Assembly (NCBI GenBank): GCA_017591395.1
Contig: WEDG01001459.1
Span: forward strand, 310,001 to 374,000
Reading direction: 5' to 3'
DNA from: Schistocephalus solidus
Taxonomy: Eukaryota > Platyhelminthes > Cestoda > Diphyllobothriidea > Diphyllobothriidae
Length of the DNA: 64,000 bases
Shown here: positions 36,051 to 49,600 of the stretch, one piece after another
How positions within the stretch are numbered: position 1 is the first letter of the stretch
Layout of the letters: each line of letters begins with the position of its first letter
Notes under the pieces: model-generated
Told to the model about the DNA's origin: nothing
Seen by the model: only the letters and a program-made list of their open reading frames with translations
Database searches by the model: none
Position numbers and translations under genes: made by a program

Positions 36051-36425
36051 AGACGTTATCCATTTGCAGTGCCTCATGCGTTAAATGTACCAGTGAGTAC
36101 ATTGGTCTTCCAGGTTGATGCATGGGAACCGGTAATAACGAGCAAAAAATGACCGTTCATCGGCTCAATCCGATAAGAACGACTTGAGGTTACTATCGAA
36201 AGATAGTGAAGGGATTACCATCGCGAACATGAAATGGCCACCAGAAGGACCGATTGCCGCTATCCCAAAGTTCCCTAACCCCCGTGGCCCTTCTGCTGCA
36301 ACGTTAGTTAATTCGTTCCAGATTGCCTGAAGTCTTACTGGACCACCATCTTGTCATCGATTTTAGATGTCGGCCAATGTCAGTCCTCATTTCTTCTACT
36401 AATGACTTGTGGTGCCGCCAATCAC

Positions 36426-36491
36426 CCATAAAGTAGGGAACTAATGCAAGGACATCTAGCGCGTTGCTCGCAAATGTCCATTGCATTTTGC
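36426..36491 (-). CDS. Candidate 66-nt exon, unknown protein
   Basis: Acceptor ATATTTTGCAG and donor GTGATT flank 66 nt on the minus strand. Joined to the 36599-36670 candidate through a 107-nt intron, two frames remain open. One is cysteine-rich (GQNAMDICEQRARCPCISSL); the other reads GKMQWTFASNALDVLALVPY, which resembles the S3 segment of voltage-gated potassium channels (N..D..A..PYF). The expected S2 and S4 segments are not seen next to it, so the channel reading is weak. A further open stretch lies at about 36210-36300. Function is unassigned. Confidence 0.3.
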
Positions 36492-36598
36492 CTGCAAAAT
36501 ATTCTGTATCAGCAACCAAAAAAGTAATGAGTATAAGTCACTTTTTCCAACGATTTTCCCCAGTTTCATTTACGTATTTACGTGAAATCGCAACTCAC

Positions 36599-36670
36599 CC
36601 ACCAGGATACGTGACACGCGCGTCTGTTTCACCTTCTTGCTCAATCCAGAGCCCTCGGTGGCAGTTGCAT
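36599..36670 (-). CDS. Candidate 72-nt exon with strong splice sites
   Basis: The acceptor (CTCCTTCCTATTTTACTTTTCAACTCAG, positions 36671-36698) has an excellent polypyrimidine tract, and the donor is a perfect G|GTGAGT. In the phase-2 frame it reads CNCHRGLWIEQEGETDARVT then YPGG; in another frame ATATEGSGLSKKVKQTRVSR. The 72-nt exon and the following 66-nt exon are both multiples of three and both keep the phase, which fits a real short-exon gene. The frame cannot be decided by eye and no family is recognised. Confidence 0.35.
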
Positions 36671-37383
36671 CTGAGTTGAAAAGTAAAATAGGAAGGAGTG
36701 CTGACAAAGGGAGACTTTGATGGATAATTTTAGTCATGCTCAAAGTGTTTGGATTGGAATCGCGAGCTATCCAAATTTTAGAGCCGATGGCTAGCAAAAT
36801 AAGAATTATTGCTCCCCAATTTCCTGTGTCTTTGATAACAGTCCTCTTACAAGTCGTTCTTATTCTAAAGGTTTCGGTGGAAATATAATGTACCATAGTA
36901 AGTAGCTGTTTAGGTTTCGGTCAAAAAAACATACCAGCTGCAATAAGTTTTATATAGGATGACGCAGGTAAAATGTAGGTAAGCCGTGTTGAGGACGAAC
37001 TGGACAAAAATGTAAGCAGTAATTTCTCCCGTAGTTGCTGCCATTAGCAAGTAATACCTCAGTCACAGGTATGGAGACCTGAGATCAAAAGACCGAATTC
37101 AAGATACCCTCGAGTATGTCCACTCCTGAAATCAGATTTAGGAAACACCATTTCACATGTTCTAATTTTGTAGCAAATAAGACAGGAGTTCGTGGTTCAA
37201 TCGGCAGATCACTTGATCCGAATTTGGGATAATCAAGTGGGGTTGGGTGCAGAACAAAATTAAATAAAGTAAATCGCCTACCTTACGAAATGTGAACCAA
37301 AATCCAAAGGTTTTTTGGTTTGAAAAAACTACTAAGGCATAGTTGTAAAATATATCATCGTGTTGCCTACTCCGAAGATAGAT
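36671..37383. other. No further gene recognised
   Basis: Upstream side of the candidate exon at 36599. A 108-codon minus frame (36570-36896) overlaps it; the part beyond the acceptor is probably intron. No repeat was matched. Confidence 0.4.
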
Positions 37384-38128
37384 TATTCACCTCAGGATGC
37401 GTGCTTTCGGATAAGCTTCTTTCCGACCGCTTGAAAAACGCCTTCTCGGTAAAAACTGGCTACATAAGTAGTATGAATTTCTCTTAACGATTTCCGATGC
37501 CCATATAAATTGAAATATGTTTTATAGAAAACATGCACAAAATATTTTTTGTATTCATTTATTAGCAAATTAATTCCTTGAATGTTTTGGCTTGAAAAAG
37601 TATATCTTTGGTATTAAATGTTTTCGAATTCCCGGATAACTTTCACTCTGAACAACGAGTACACTTGCATTTAGTTTCAAAACCGCCTGACGTAATCGCT
37701 CCGTCTAAGAAAGAATCGCATGGTTCTCAACGATATGAAGAAGACGTCACATAGCAGTCATTAAATTTAGCAGTTGATAGGGGCTTTGTTGCATATTTTA
37801 TTAGCAGCAGTTCTAAATTGAAAGATGCGACGTTTAATGAATTGAAATTTGAACGGTCCTAAATATCTCATAATTATAAACCTTTTTGAAGCCGTAAGAT
37901 GCCATTTCTTCATATATGAAGTTTGATGAAGACGTAACTTGCTACAGAAGAAGTGCAAGAAATAATATTTTCGTGCCCTTTCCATAAGAAATATTTGAAT
38001 TTTTACAGACATCTAAAATCAATGAGAAAATTACACACAAAGTATGTGGTCGTTATTGTGCCAAGTGTATCTTTTGCAGGCGGCTTGAAAGAAGCTCTTC
38101 AAAAAGCCGGCGTCCTGACGTGAATAAA
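37384..38128. mobile_element. Family D, MITE-like element with terminal inverted repeats
   Basis: The left end (TTATTCACCTCAGGATGC, then GTGCTTTCGGATAAGCTTCT and TTCCGACCGCTTGAAAAACG) pairs with the right end read in reverse (TTATTCACGTCAGGACGC, then CGGCTTTTTGAAGAGCTTCT and TTCAAGCCGCCTGCAAAAG). The terminal inverted repeats are about 45 nt. The interior is AT-rich and non-coding. A second copy of nearly the same length is at 52154-52894, and a third starts near 63655. Length, TIRs and lack of coding sequence fit a non-autonomous DNA transposon; the superfamily is unknown. Confidence 0.75.
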
Positions 38129-41100
38129 AGGTATTGCGATTTGGCTGTGTAATAACAAAGTATTCTTTCTCGAATCATAAACGGATTTCGGAATTTCGGT
38201 TAATATTTCATCAGATACGCAATCTACTGTATAGGGAACGATTTTCCAAACCACCGTTATGGCTTCAGTCTGTTATTCAATGAGCTACAGCAACGATGAC
38301 AGCCTAAGTAAGAACTTAAGGGAAACCGGGCGACGCGGCGAGAAGACAGGAGGTAACTGCTGGCGTCCTGTACCTCTGACGCCAACTCCTGGCACCGGCA
38401 AGCAACTCTGCCCCCTCGGTTATAAAGCCTTACGCTCGAGGGATCAGTTAGCACGGACAGTTCTTATCCAAGGATGCACTAGGAGACTGCTTTTATTTGA
38501 GAGCGTGAATTCAACCACGCTACGGACACACCCTCCTCTCCCGTGCATCGGGAAACTAAAAAACGCTTGCACTGTGCGTTTGTGCAAAAAAGTGGCTACC
38601 TTGGGAATTAAATAACTTCCACCAATCTGGCTTGCTTAATAGTATCATTTGAAATTTACCGTCTGTGTTACAACCCAAAAGAATGATTAAGTTTGGTTTA
38701 CGAATGTCTTCAACCACCTTCACTGTGCTTCAAGTTTTTATAAACTCGGAGCCACAAGAAGCAAGCATGAATGGGCCAAGTGTAAAATACCAGCATGTTT
38801 GAGGCAAAGGTCAAGGTTCGTTGTTATTTAAGATGCAATTGGAAGACAGCATCACCACGGACATATTCTTAAATATTTCTGCAGGGGTTTTAATTGCAAA
38901 TAAAGATATTAGATGCTCTCGGAAGTGCTTGTTGTTGCTGAAACTTATTTTTAGATTCATGTATCCACTTCTACCGCTGGACGAGAGAATTCGTTTTCCC
39001 TCTCCTGATATCTGCCTTATAAGGAACTGCAGAAAAGGTTTTATTACAGGAATGGTTTTTAACAACCCTCAGATAAATGCGGGACAAAAATGGTTAATAA
39101 GCTAATCCATCGATTGTTGCGAACAGAGGATGCTCTATTAAACTTGGAATAACGTTAACAGCTGCCTTTTATAGATTTTCAGTCGGTCACTTTTCATCAC
39201 GAATAGAGTCAGCTTCTTGAAGTCATGTCTAGATTTTACTGGTCCAACAGGCCATACCATAACCTCTTCGCCATATGTTTAATAAGTATACAGACTTTCG
39301 TCTATTTCTACTCGGTAAATGACTGCTTAGCGTAGAGCAAACATCTCATATGATTAACTTAATGTCCATCCGTCATATACATTGCTTGTAACAGTACAAG
39401 TGACAGCCGTAAACATGGAAGAGTCAATCCTCCGCATTGAAGATTATCTCGCAAAGAGTCTTTTGCCCATGATGGCCTAACATACGCCCATTCTACGTTC
39501 ACATGGTGCATATATTTTGGTGATGTCTCTTTCTATTCAAAAACCTACGAATGCTTGCCCAAACTGATCTGATTAGGCATCGAGGTATTTTATTTGCGAC
39601 AGAAAACCGTATTCTATTTTACATAAATGCAATTATACACCTCAACTGTTTGAGAAATAACATACTTTGGCTTTTCCATGATTTTGTCAAAGTTGCTAAC
39701 TGGCGTAGCCTTGTTTGGGAGATTTCCTTTGCTGGGTGTACTAAAAAGCTAAAGATGATAGTCACAATGATCATTTTGAAGTAAGCAGTACGTAACAGCG
39801 CGGACACTCTTCTTTCTTAAATATTTAATTAACGAAAAACCCTCACTAAATTACAACGTTTCTGAACTTTTTAAAGCCAAGATATTTTTTATTTATAACT
39901 ATGACGCATAATAAGACGAGAAGACGATCATGCGGTTTTCAAATACAACCCCACGAAAAGGACAAACTGTCGACTTGGATCTTCCCTTTTATTCGGTATG
40001 AGAGAGTTTGAGAAATTGGATTTTGAAAACCTGCAGACCAATTTATTTCTCCATGCTTTAAGCTTTTCCAAGCTCAAGGCACTAACGACTTTCGCAGGGA
40101 TTATAGCCGGTTCATTCGACCAAGCACTCGGTTCTCCTATTAAAGTCGGACCCTGCGTTCTCTGACGCAACTGGTCGCTCAGGTTGAGTGACTCCTGGCA
40201 CAAATCAGGGAATGGGCCCAGCAGCTCACATGGCTAGTGACCTCGTCTGCGCGTGTCACGTACACGAGCCGCCCCGGATTTCAATCCAATGGGTGTGGGC
40301 GGCTCAGATCTCACATGTGAGAGTGTCATAGGCCTCCTTACGTAGCATCTCACTGGCCAGAAAAAGTTTTGAACAGCATAAAATTAGATGCGAAATGTCT
40401 CCCTCTGCCGAATTTATCGAAATCAACAATTTCTATCGCCCTCTAGCGAATAAGTTACTTGATATAAATACGCGGGACAAGGTGGGCACGGCAGTGAGAT
40501 TGACGCTGATAGGCAAGAAGACAAGATTTACACATGCGACCCAATGCTTTGTGACCCTAATAACTGTGACAATGCGCCTCCGGTATAACTCTACATGCCT
40601 CGTGTCTGAGCTCACATGCGTACACCATGTCACACACTTATCAAGCTCATTGGCTTTATAGTGGCCTTCCACTGTCTCAGGACAATATCTTTAATTGTGG
40701 CACGGGAATACAACAGGGCTGCATCGACCTCCAACATGTGACTGAAATGCAACCAAAAGTAGCTTTCCTTGTCTATTGAAAGCAAAAAGGCCATTCACTT
40801 TGGAGCATAACTGCTACTTTTACAAAAAGCAAATGCCAACGTTCTACCTACATCATTTCCTATGCAGTTGCCTTCCTATTCTCTCATAGATTAGCATATT
40901 CAAAAAACGACGGAAACGACACTGACAAGCTCGTGACTGTCTCACAGCAAATGTTTAAATGTGCACTCGCGTTTGCCAAATGGACGGCGTTTGTAAGATG
41001 CACTTGTCAAACGGAAAAAATAACTGAGGGAAGAGGAAAATTCAAACACATAGGTGCCTTTGTTAGACGGCGTTGGTGGGGACATACAGACACAAATAAT

Positions 41101-44100
41101 CAGAGAGGAGTGAGGCCAAGGGGGGAAATGATTTCCACAAGCATGTACACACACGCAAGCAGTACGGTTCACATATGGATGAGAAGATAGACAAAAATAG
41201 TTCAGATCACGCGCATGCGCCTGAACATTTCGTTGGAATCCGCCTCTCCCCTCGGATAACCACGCATAATCACGGACAGGAACGTAGATATAGGTAGGAG
41301 AAAACGTGATGGAAGAGGTTTCACGGATAGGGTTAGGGCGATGAAGACATGGGCAGAGTTTCTTCAACAAAGACATTTTGGATGGCCTTTGATCGCCTTT
41401 CCGTCATATCTGCAGTGTAGGTTGCATATGCGTATGACCAATTATTTTACCTGGAAAAGCCTCCACAGTCAGAGAACACGAGAAGGAAGGTAGGAGGATA
41501 GGAGGTAAGTGATACGGATTCAGGTCGACAAAGGAAGGAACAGAGGTCAGCTTTGTTCTTACTTAAACCAAAGGATGCTGACGAAATAAGGGGAGAGGGA
41601 ACTTTGCAGTGCCTTTCAGTAGGGATTGGTTAGATGCCTCAGATATCGACATCTGCTTTGCCAATGAGTTAGCCTCCATCAAAAGTGGAAATACATTTAT
41701 GTACACAAAAGGAGGTAACGTTACCACAGGACACACTTATGCTCTGGGTTCATGTAGGATCCTCTAGGACACATAAACGTTGATGCGAAGTCCTCTGAAT
41801 TGGACAGCGTTCCAATAACTCTGAAAGATTGACAAAATTTATGACATCTATGCGAAAAAAAATGCACATGAAAAAGAAACTTAAGTAAGAAGTTCTGCCA
41901 GCATACTAATCTTTAGCATTTAGGTCGGTGTTTTTTGCCTGTTATCACCAAATTAACAGAGAGCTGTTTACTCTCTATAAGCAGCAAGTACGCTTGTTAT
42001 AACGAAAAGATGCAAATATTTAGCGAAATCTTTAATTTTACCTTAAATACACTATCACATAAAATTCTGGCCTAGAAATAAGGCTAAACCAAACAAATCT
42101 ATGTGTTGAAAGTTTCGAAAGCCAACAAAAATTACGACCAGTTGAAAACGTGGTACCTGACTTTTGTTTAAAATGTTTTTTTTTCTCACCATCGAGCATG
42201 CTGATGTTCGATACAATGTGAAGAATTAGCTCTTAATATCAATTTCACAAGTGAGCCGCTTTCAGTACATTTTTGTTTCTATGCGGGCAGGCCTGCATTT
42301 AGGTCAGTTCCGAGGACTGTCAGCCAAAATACGCGGTCAAGAACATGCTCTAGATGTACACCCACTTTTGTCTTTATCGTATCGACACAAACAGTTCAAC
42401 TCTAAAGTGCCCAACATGATTTACCAGTCAAGCCTCCGAAACGTTTAAATTTGTCCAATCATTTAAATTAAAAAGTGGTAATAGAGCAGCTGAGTGTTCA
42501 GCTTGAAAAAATCACGCAGTTATTGAACAAATAACATACCATGTTAGACAAAGTACTTAAACACTTGTCTAACAGGTGTAAATGGTTTCCACTAATGCAA
42601 AAGTCAAACCTCTGTGTGCATTATATATAACGACATTTCGCTGGTTCTTTTACAAACATCAGTTTTGAGTTCATTGTGGTAAAAAACCCAACTCTCCAAA
42701 GCATACAGAACTTTATGTAAGTTTTGGAATCAGGTCATTAAATCTATTTGTTGAAGCACAATTCAGGGGTCAACTGCACCTGTAGCGTTCGGGCGAATGA
42801 ACATCGAACATGACCGTATGCAAAGCAGCCTGTGGGAGTTGACGTTTGCACCAAACCTGAAATTCAAACATTAGTGAACTGATATAAGCAGACTGTAAAG
42901 TGCAATGTAAAATAACATAGCAGTCACTTTATACTTGTTATACCATTAAGTCAGGATAGGAAACGTTGTGACAGCGATAAAGAGGATCTAAATAGTAATT
43001 TCTGGGTGGTTTATTGTTGCAACCTTACTTCAAACCCGGACGGGGGCCTATGAGGTCACTCAGAGTGCATCGATTAACGAGCATTTTAAATTCAACTGTG
43101 CTGTTTCCTGAACTGCGGGCCCATGTTGCCTGAACTGAGGATGGGCTTAGCTGACTTCACCCGCAAATGCCATTTTTAATGATTCATTCTAATTACAGGA
43201 CTGAATGCAACTTCAGCTACTTCCCAGAGGAAGCCTGGCATGATGGCCAACGACACTGTGAGAATGAAGTTATATTACTCCTCTTATCGTTTCCCATGAG
43301 AAAGCCGGCACGTAGTTACATCATGAACGGCACCAAACAGGTCTGTGTGGTCTCGCAAAATAAATATTTGTTTACATCTTCTGTTCACGGTTACGATCTA
43401 ATAATTACCTATCAGGTTTGATAAATGAATCAGCTGAAAAAATGATCTATAAAGAAGTTTGGTGGCTGGTGCGTTTTCCATTATAGCCTTTGCACGGAAA
43501 AGGCAATGGTGGGCATTCTTCAGTCTTCTCTGTCCATAGGTGTCTAACACTGTTGCTGTTTGTCGCAGCTTTTCCACTGATCCATTGTCGCAAAGTTTAA
43601 ATGTTTGATTTGTAAAAAAGGGTTAGATACCACAGTAAGGATCTTATCGTGCGTGCGTACACAAATGTGGATTGAAATTCGCAAACCATGTAAAAGGCTA
43701 GTATTCTGATTAGGTATCAACTGTAACAGTGACGATTAAGGAATATTCTCACAGACGTACCGCGACCACGTTAGCCACGAAATAGTGATGCTTTTTAGTC
43801 AGGAATAGTTCACGTGTATGTCTCCTGATTGTTGGTTTGGAAAGCTAGTGACCCGTTTTGTTTTCACCAATGTTGAATAAATCAATTTGTACGGGCAGAA
43901 TAAGCGCTTCCGACGTGACAGCATACTTTGTCATGTTTTTTCTTACACGTTTTTCATTTGGAAAGGCCATTGACTTCCGGAGTATTGTTTGTATATTTGT
44001 TTATGTTTTTTAACCACCCTATATGTAAAATTAAGCAAGCTGACCATGGACACGCACCAGGCCAATTAACTCAAACAGCGACGAATGCTTGTACAACCGC

Positions 44101-44282
44101 CCTAACGAACACAATGGAAACACATATATGCAATATAGGAACGGTGGCAATACGGGTAGTGCAGTTTAAATGGTGGTAACACATGGGTAATGAAAATTTA
44201 TTTATATACCCTCGTCCTTGGGCAAGTGAGCTGGTTTTTTTTGCACTCAATTAGACTGCCATACAGTCCTGCCTATCCACAC
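38129..44282. other. No gene established
   Basis: Contains several unsupported frames: 118 codons plus at 38259-38615, 91 codons minus at 39928-40203 (the upstream part looks protein-like but has a weak donor), 144 codons minus at 40942-41376, and 84 codons plus at 43167-43421 after a TCTAATTACAG acceptor (TECNFSYFPEEAWHDGQRHC). A GC-richer patch at 40200-40350 has repeat-like character but no second copy was matched. Confidence 0.4.
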
Positions 44283-44345
44283 ATACCTACATGTCAACAT
44301 AATCCTAACCCGCATTCGAACCCTAATCAGAGTCCTATCCATGGT
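44283..44345 (+). repeat. Short CCTAA-like block
   Basis: ATAATCCTAACCCGCATTCG, AACCCTAATCAGAGTCCTAT and a preceding CATACCTACATGTC form a small telomere-like patch. Confidence 0.5.
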
Positions 44346-46405
44346 TTTTCTTGGGTTAGCATTTGCTGCTGGCTTAGGGGGTCGCAGAAGCAGTCTTTGC
44401 AACTAAACATCCTTAGCAGGGCGATGTTAAAAACCTTTAGCGTTACAATTTTCGATAGAGCCTAGGAAGATGACCAATTTGGCTCCAACTTGATCAAAAC
44501 ATAGCAGTTAGGAACAAGTAACTAAATAAAACCAAAAAGTATGATGAGGGGAGTGTGATTTTAATGAAGGCGCTAGGAATGTTAATTTTCCAAAACCTTA
44601 AATTGACATAAATCACCTAGCAGCCTACCAGGGATTATGGAAGCCGATAATATGATAACAGCTTGGTTTATCTCTTAGATGGACAATCCTTATAATGCAG
44701 AACAGGATAACCTGTCTCAAGAATAACCGAATTTCAATACAGTCACTAAAATGTGGCATAGATTTAGGTAGCAACCGAAGCAATTATTCAGACTTATCTC
44801 AACAGACAAGTATGCCTCAAGAAGCGGAACAAATTCCAGTCAACACTACGCTGTGCACTAGCAACGGTGGAACCAGTTGGCACTTGTGAAACCCGTTGAG
44901 AGGCCAGACAAAAACGAGAAGGCACTAGCTGAGCGAACATGAGCTTAATCTACATTCGTTAAAGCACGATAAATGGCGTGGATCCCGAAGTAGGTTTTTC
45001 AGCCAAAATGCATGGCGTAGGGGGGTGAGGACCTGCTTCGTCTGCGACATTATGGTCGTTTTAATTCGGATGCATTTCCAGTAACGTGAATCTACTATTA
45101 CCAAAGATGAATACAAGTTGAATAGTTATCGCTTTTATTATGGATCTTCACTACCTATATAAATTCGATTATATCTACTACAAAACTATATTAATTTCAA
45201 TATTTGTCACTATAAATAAATTTTGGCATTAATTAAGTGCAGTGTTCCATGGAATCTGGAAACAGCCTAAATTTTTGTTTGTATTGATGCCGTGTGACTT
45301 GATGCGGAAAAATATTAAGCAACACTACATATGCACTGTTCGTTTGTAAATTGCATAAAAATTAGAACTTCATTTCAAACTGGATGCCTTATTGGTTTGA
45401 CTTGCACCACTCAATTTATGATATCTTGTCAGTTAACAGCTGACGGATAGGTGCGATAGGATGGACGGTGAAATTTCCGTAGATTCAGTCAGAACTTAAC
45501 CGATGGTCGATCTTTCAGCTAGTTGAAGCAATGTTGAATGCCAGTAAAAAATACGAACAAATATACTCCTATAAAAAGTTCCGGATCGATGGCTGCCCAG
45601 CAAAAAGGAGAGCAATTACCACACGTCTAAGAATTCTTCGGGGTTGACTTTCAACAACTGCAGCCCTGTGAGTTAGACATGACCCCGAAACCGCAGACTA
45701 AGGCCTTGTGCTCCACTACGCAAACAATGAACCTGGTTCCTTCATGTAAGGTCGGGATATTTATCTAAAAACTGTATAATGGATTAATCTTACCGACAAA
45801 GGCAGGGATAATGGTATCACTTTAGTGGCCACCTATCCATTACTGATTGCAGGTTGTATACCCTCCGGTCTCAGGCACAACTGAAGCGCGCAATTCCTTT
45901 CTGCATTCAGGTTAGGCTGGTGCACGTCACTTCCATGTGATAACATATGTTAAAATTTACAACAAATGAGATCAGGCGGAGAAAGATAAAAACACCGTTG
46001 TAACTTAAGAGTAAACAGTTGCAAAAGGGCGACTTGACCCCTTTCGCAAGAAAAGCAAGTCTAAGCAAATTTCCGCCTTTAGGTGGACGGACATTTTGGA
46101 CAGAGACACTACAAAGATCAAATGGTTTCAAGTACTTGAGGATTTCATATCACGATGCAGACGGCTGGCACACTGTCCCCCGTGCGGCTTACCGGGTCTT
46201 ACGCTAGTAGCCACATGACAATTGATACAGGATGGCAACAAGGGATTTAATATAAATCAAGGGTTGCGTGACAACCGGCTCGCCCAACAGGGAAGTTGAT
46301 TAACCTGTAGAGCGTTTGTCACTCGTCATGCAAACTCTCATATAAGCTTTCGCGCACTGCTGAGCATAACGGCTGCAACTGCTAAGACCAGCAATTCATA
46401 TATTT
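44346..46405. other. No gene established
   Basis: A tiny family A body remnant (CTTACCGACAAAGGCAGGGA) lies near 45791. A plus frame at 46019-46207 (GFKYLRISYHDADGWHTVPR) looks protein-like, but has no acceptor that I trust. Otherwise AT-rich. Confidence 0.4.
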
Positions 46406-46600
46406 AGAATGACATTACCGAAAAGAAGAAGGGAGACTGGAATGGCCATTTCTGGCTTATAAGTAGTCATCAGCCAGTCTTTGTCGGTAATGTCATTCTG
46501 ACTATAGTAATAGTCGCTTTGCAGCTGCTGGCGGGGCTTGAGAGTGAGCACCAGGGCGAAACGGGACGAGTGAGTCCTATAAACGATCGGTAAGAGTCTA
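46406..46600. mobile_element. SINE family A fold-back copy
   Basis: AGAATGACATTACCGA (46406-46421) is the exact reverse complement of TCGGTAATGTCATTCT (46484-46499). The left piece is a minus-oriented body ending at CATCAGCCAG. Directly after it the plus-oriented sequence starts at TCTTTGTCGG and runs through body end and tail (GCTGCTGGCGGGGCTTGAGA, GAAACGGGACGAGTGAGTCC). The head is lost. This is one SINE in which the 5' part is inverted, as by twin priming or template switching. Confidence 0.85.
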
Positions 46601-49600
46601 TTCACCATATATATGTGTATATGTAGGCGTGTTGCGGTGAGGTACGCAAAATGGTTGATTAAAGCCTTAAAAGTTCAAAATTTTACTTAAACATCAAACG
46701 CCCACACGAAAATTCGACGGTCGATAGAGGCAAGTTACCCCACTAACTTGGATCAAGCGCAGCGGTGGCCTAATCGGGAGTTTATTTAGAATGAAGTTTA
46801 AATATGCTGCATCTACCTCCATGTCTTCCAAACTCATCGCGATCCGGTGGTAGGACAAGATCAATATCACTGGGTAAGTGCGTGGATGGGACACAGATAC
46901 TCCGAGGCGACGCATGCACCCACCTACACAGGCTCTTCACCAGTTTCAAAACTCCATTTGATTAAGGCAAATTGCCTCGTCCGAAGGCAATAAATGTCTT
47001 TCGACTGCCACTCCGCGATGCTTATTGTTCTGCAGGACGTGATTTATCGTGAACAATGGTGATTTATTGCTTGCATTTTGACGTTATGTTGTTTTAACCC
47101 GCAATATATTACATTGATTGAGGAAAATGAAAAACCATCAGTACGACCACCCCGGCTGTCCTCAACCTGTCATGTTCTGTGAAAACACAACATTTGGACA
47201 AGAAGCGCCAAAAACAACTTGATAAATTGTTTGCACAACTGTTAGCACACTGACACTTGTAGTCTGCGTGGCCAGCATGAAATCGGAATCCGCGCGAGTT
47301 ATTTTTCATCCTTTTTTTCAACCATTGTCGAACAAATCAAAAATACTTCCATACGTATGATGTCATCGTATCACGGCAGAATATAGGAAAATAACCTCAC
47401 CCGGAATGTAAAATAAGTAATGCTGGACGTGCTATTAATCATCCTATTAATCATCCTACGTACTCATCCTACTTACTCGTCTAGTTACTCGTCAATTCTG
47501 ATGACAGAGCTGGCGTTTTTATGTACGACCGGCAATGGCAAGCAAGTCAGTTGCTTTTCTCTCACAGATGAAGCATTTAAGCTGTCTAAAAATTTTGGCA
47601 GTGTTCAGTGACGCTGTATTTCGGCATTTGCCGGATGTTTAGGCAGGTTTTCACGCCAGCCAACGCCTCGGTCGCTATCCTAGGAGTAAAACCACTGATT
47701 TAATTTGAAAATTTAGTCAGTCGGCAGAGTCACCAGCTTCTTGAAGTCTTAGCTAATCCCTGAAAATACTACGCCAGGGTCAAACAGTATTTAAACTTCA
47801 TGCTCTTGGCTTTCTCAATGAACTCTTCTTGCATTTCACCTTCCAGTCAGTTTCCTCAGGCACTTACCCTTCATATAAAGATGAAAACGTTAAACATCCT
47901 TCACGTATCACATCAACAGTATTGATCTACAAGTTATGCCGACCACACCACCGTGCTCAAGGCTGATGGGAAATTGCGGCGGTCGAACACATGCCTGAGC
48001 TCAGCAGCATACGCGAAGCTGACGTTGACAGCGGCCATGAACTAATGGTTTTCACCATCAAGGTGACTCCTCGCTAATTTTCAGGTAGGTTTCGGCATCT
48101 GAACTTGACTGCCTTAGAAGTATGCAATCTCCAGCGTGTCCACAACAGCCCAAACGCTTTTGAGTATGCCTTAAATTCTCCTCAAACTGAATGTTCTCAC
48201 ACCAACTGGTGTTCTGGCAAATGATATATTCAAAAAGCAATGAACTTGTTCAAAAGTACAGCCGGAAGTATTTCCTTCAATTGTCACCTGAAGCCTCAGT
48301 TGTTGCCCATCTGTCGATGCCATGTCAGGGGTTTATGGACGCTCGCGATTGCTCTCACTTTAAATTAGGGGGACAGTAATCCTCAGGGCTTACTGACTGC
48401 CCGGTCTGAGCATAAATCAGCATACACAGCCCTACACTAGCTCTCGTATCGATTTCATGATTTCCCAGGCAGTACCTGTCACATAGACTCATTTTTCACG
48501 CCAGGTATGCGTTTTAGCCAATTACATTTTGACTTATCAGTTTCCAGCTTCTGACTAATTTGCTAAATTCCACTGATCGGCTCCCTCGATGATCCATTGT
48601 TATGCCGCACCAGAAGATGTTTTCTGAAACTGTTGCAACGCATTCCTGTCAAAATAGTTCTCGCACATTAGATTTTACGCTACTATCACAAGGTCCATAG
48701 CTCTCATCTGGCATCTATTTAGACCCACACTTCCGTTTCTTGTTCTGTGGTTACGCACATCCACAAAACGGCAATCCACCGTCAGGTCGGTGCATTGATT
48801 GAACCCTTTGACATTGAAAACTGAAACCCCGTGGAAGTACAGTTTGATTGATTGACAACCTGTCCTGGATCCTGCGTCTATCTTTTCCCTCGACAAAGCT
48901 GACAGCAACTGCACCACCACCTACCTTGCTTATAAGAATTCTACACACCTTATCGGTAACACACTTGGTCCGGCACAATTATCAGCTATTTTGCGCGATT
49001 CATGTGGAAAATACACACAGCAGCTCTCTGGGGAAAACCGCACATCTTCCTTCTTTCCTTTTGGACACATCTACGTAAGTGCTGGCCTGTCAGGATGTTC
49101 TTTGTCTGTGGTTATGTCTACTTGCGACATGTGTGAGGTTTTTAGCCGACCTGAGAAAAAAGTTGATATCGAGGGCGAGGGTAAAGCTGAAAATGTCAGT
49201 GTTGGCTGTGTGGCAAACCGACCTACTTTGAGGATACCATGTCACAACACGAGGTAGCAATTACCTGAATGCTGCATCTACCTAGGTGATAACACTTCCA
49301 ACAACAGCTGAGTAGAAAGGTGTTTGGGAACGCATGGCGTGGATGGTTTGGCCGGTGGCCAGATGGGCATGCTATCTTCTGCATTTTCTAACCTTGTTTT
49401 TAGTGTCAAGGTGTCCGGGGAGAGGGTGCGGTCTCCTCGCCTCACTCGGCCAAATAATAAGGCAAGATAACAGGTGCTATCAACAGGTATTTGCTCACAC
49501 GAGTCGTGAAACAAAGATGCATCAAATTATACACCATAGTTCGAACACTGCAATCGAAGTGGTCCCCCACCAGTCTACGAGGTGAATAGAGCCATGACTT

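Noticed and set aside
40942..41376. Longest open frame in the window, 144 codons on the minus strand
   Set aside because: No recognised domain, overlaps an 85-codon frame on the other strand, and no convincing splice or poly(A) context; such length is reachable by chance in 64 kb.
43167..43421. C-type-lectin-like string (CNFSYFPEEAWHDGQRHC)
   Set aside because: Spacing of cysteines is suggestive, but the WND/EPN and later cysteine motifs are absent and a competing frame is equally open.
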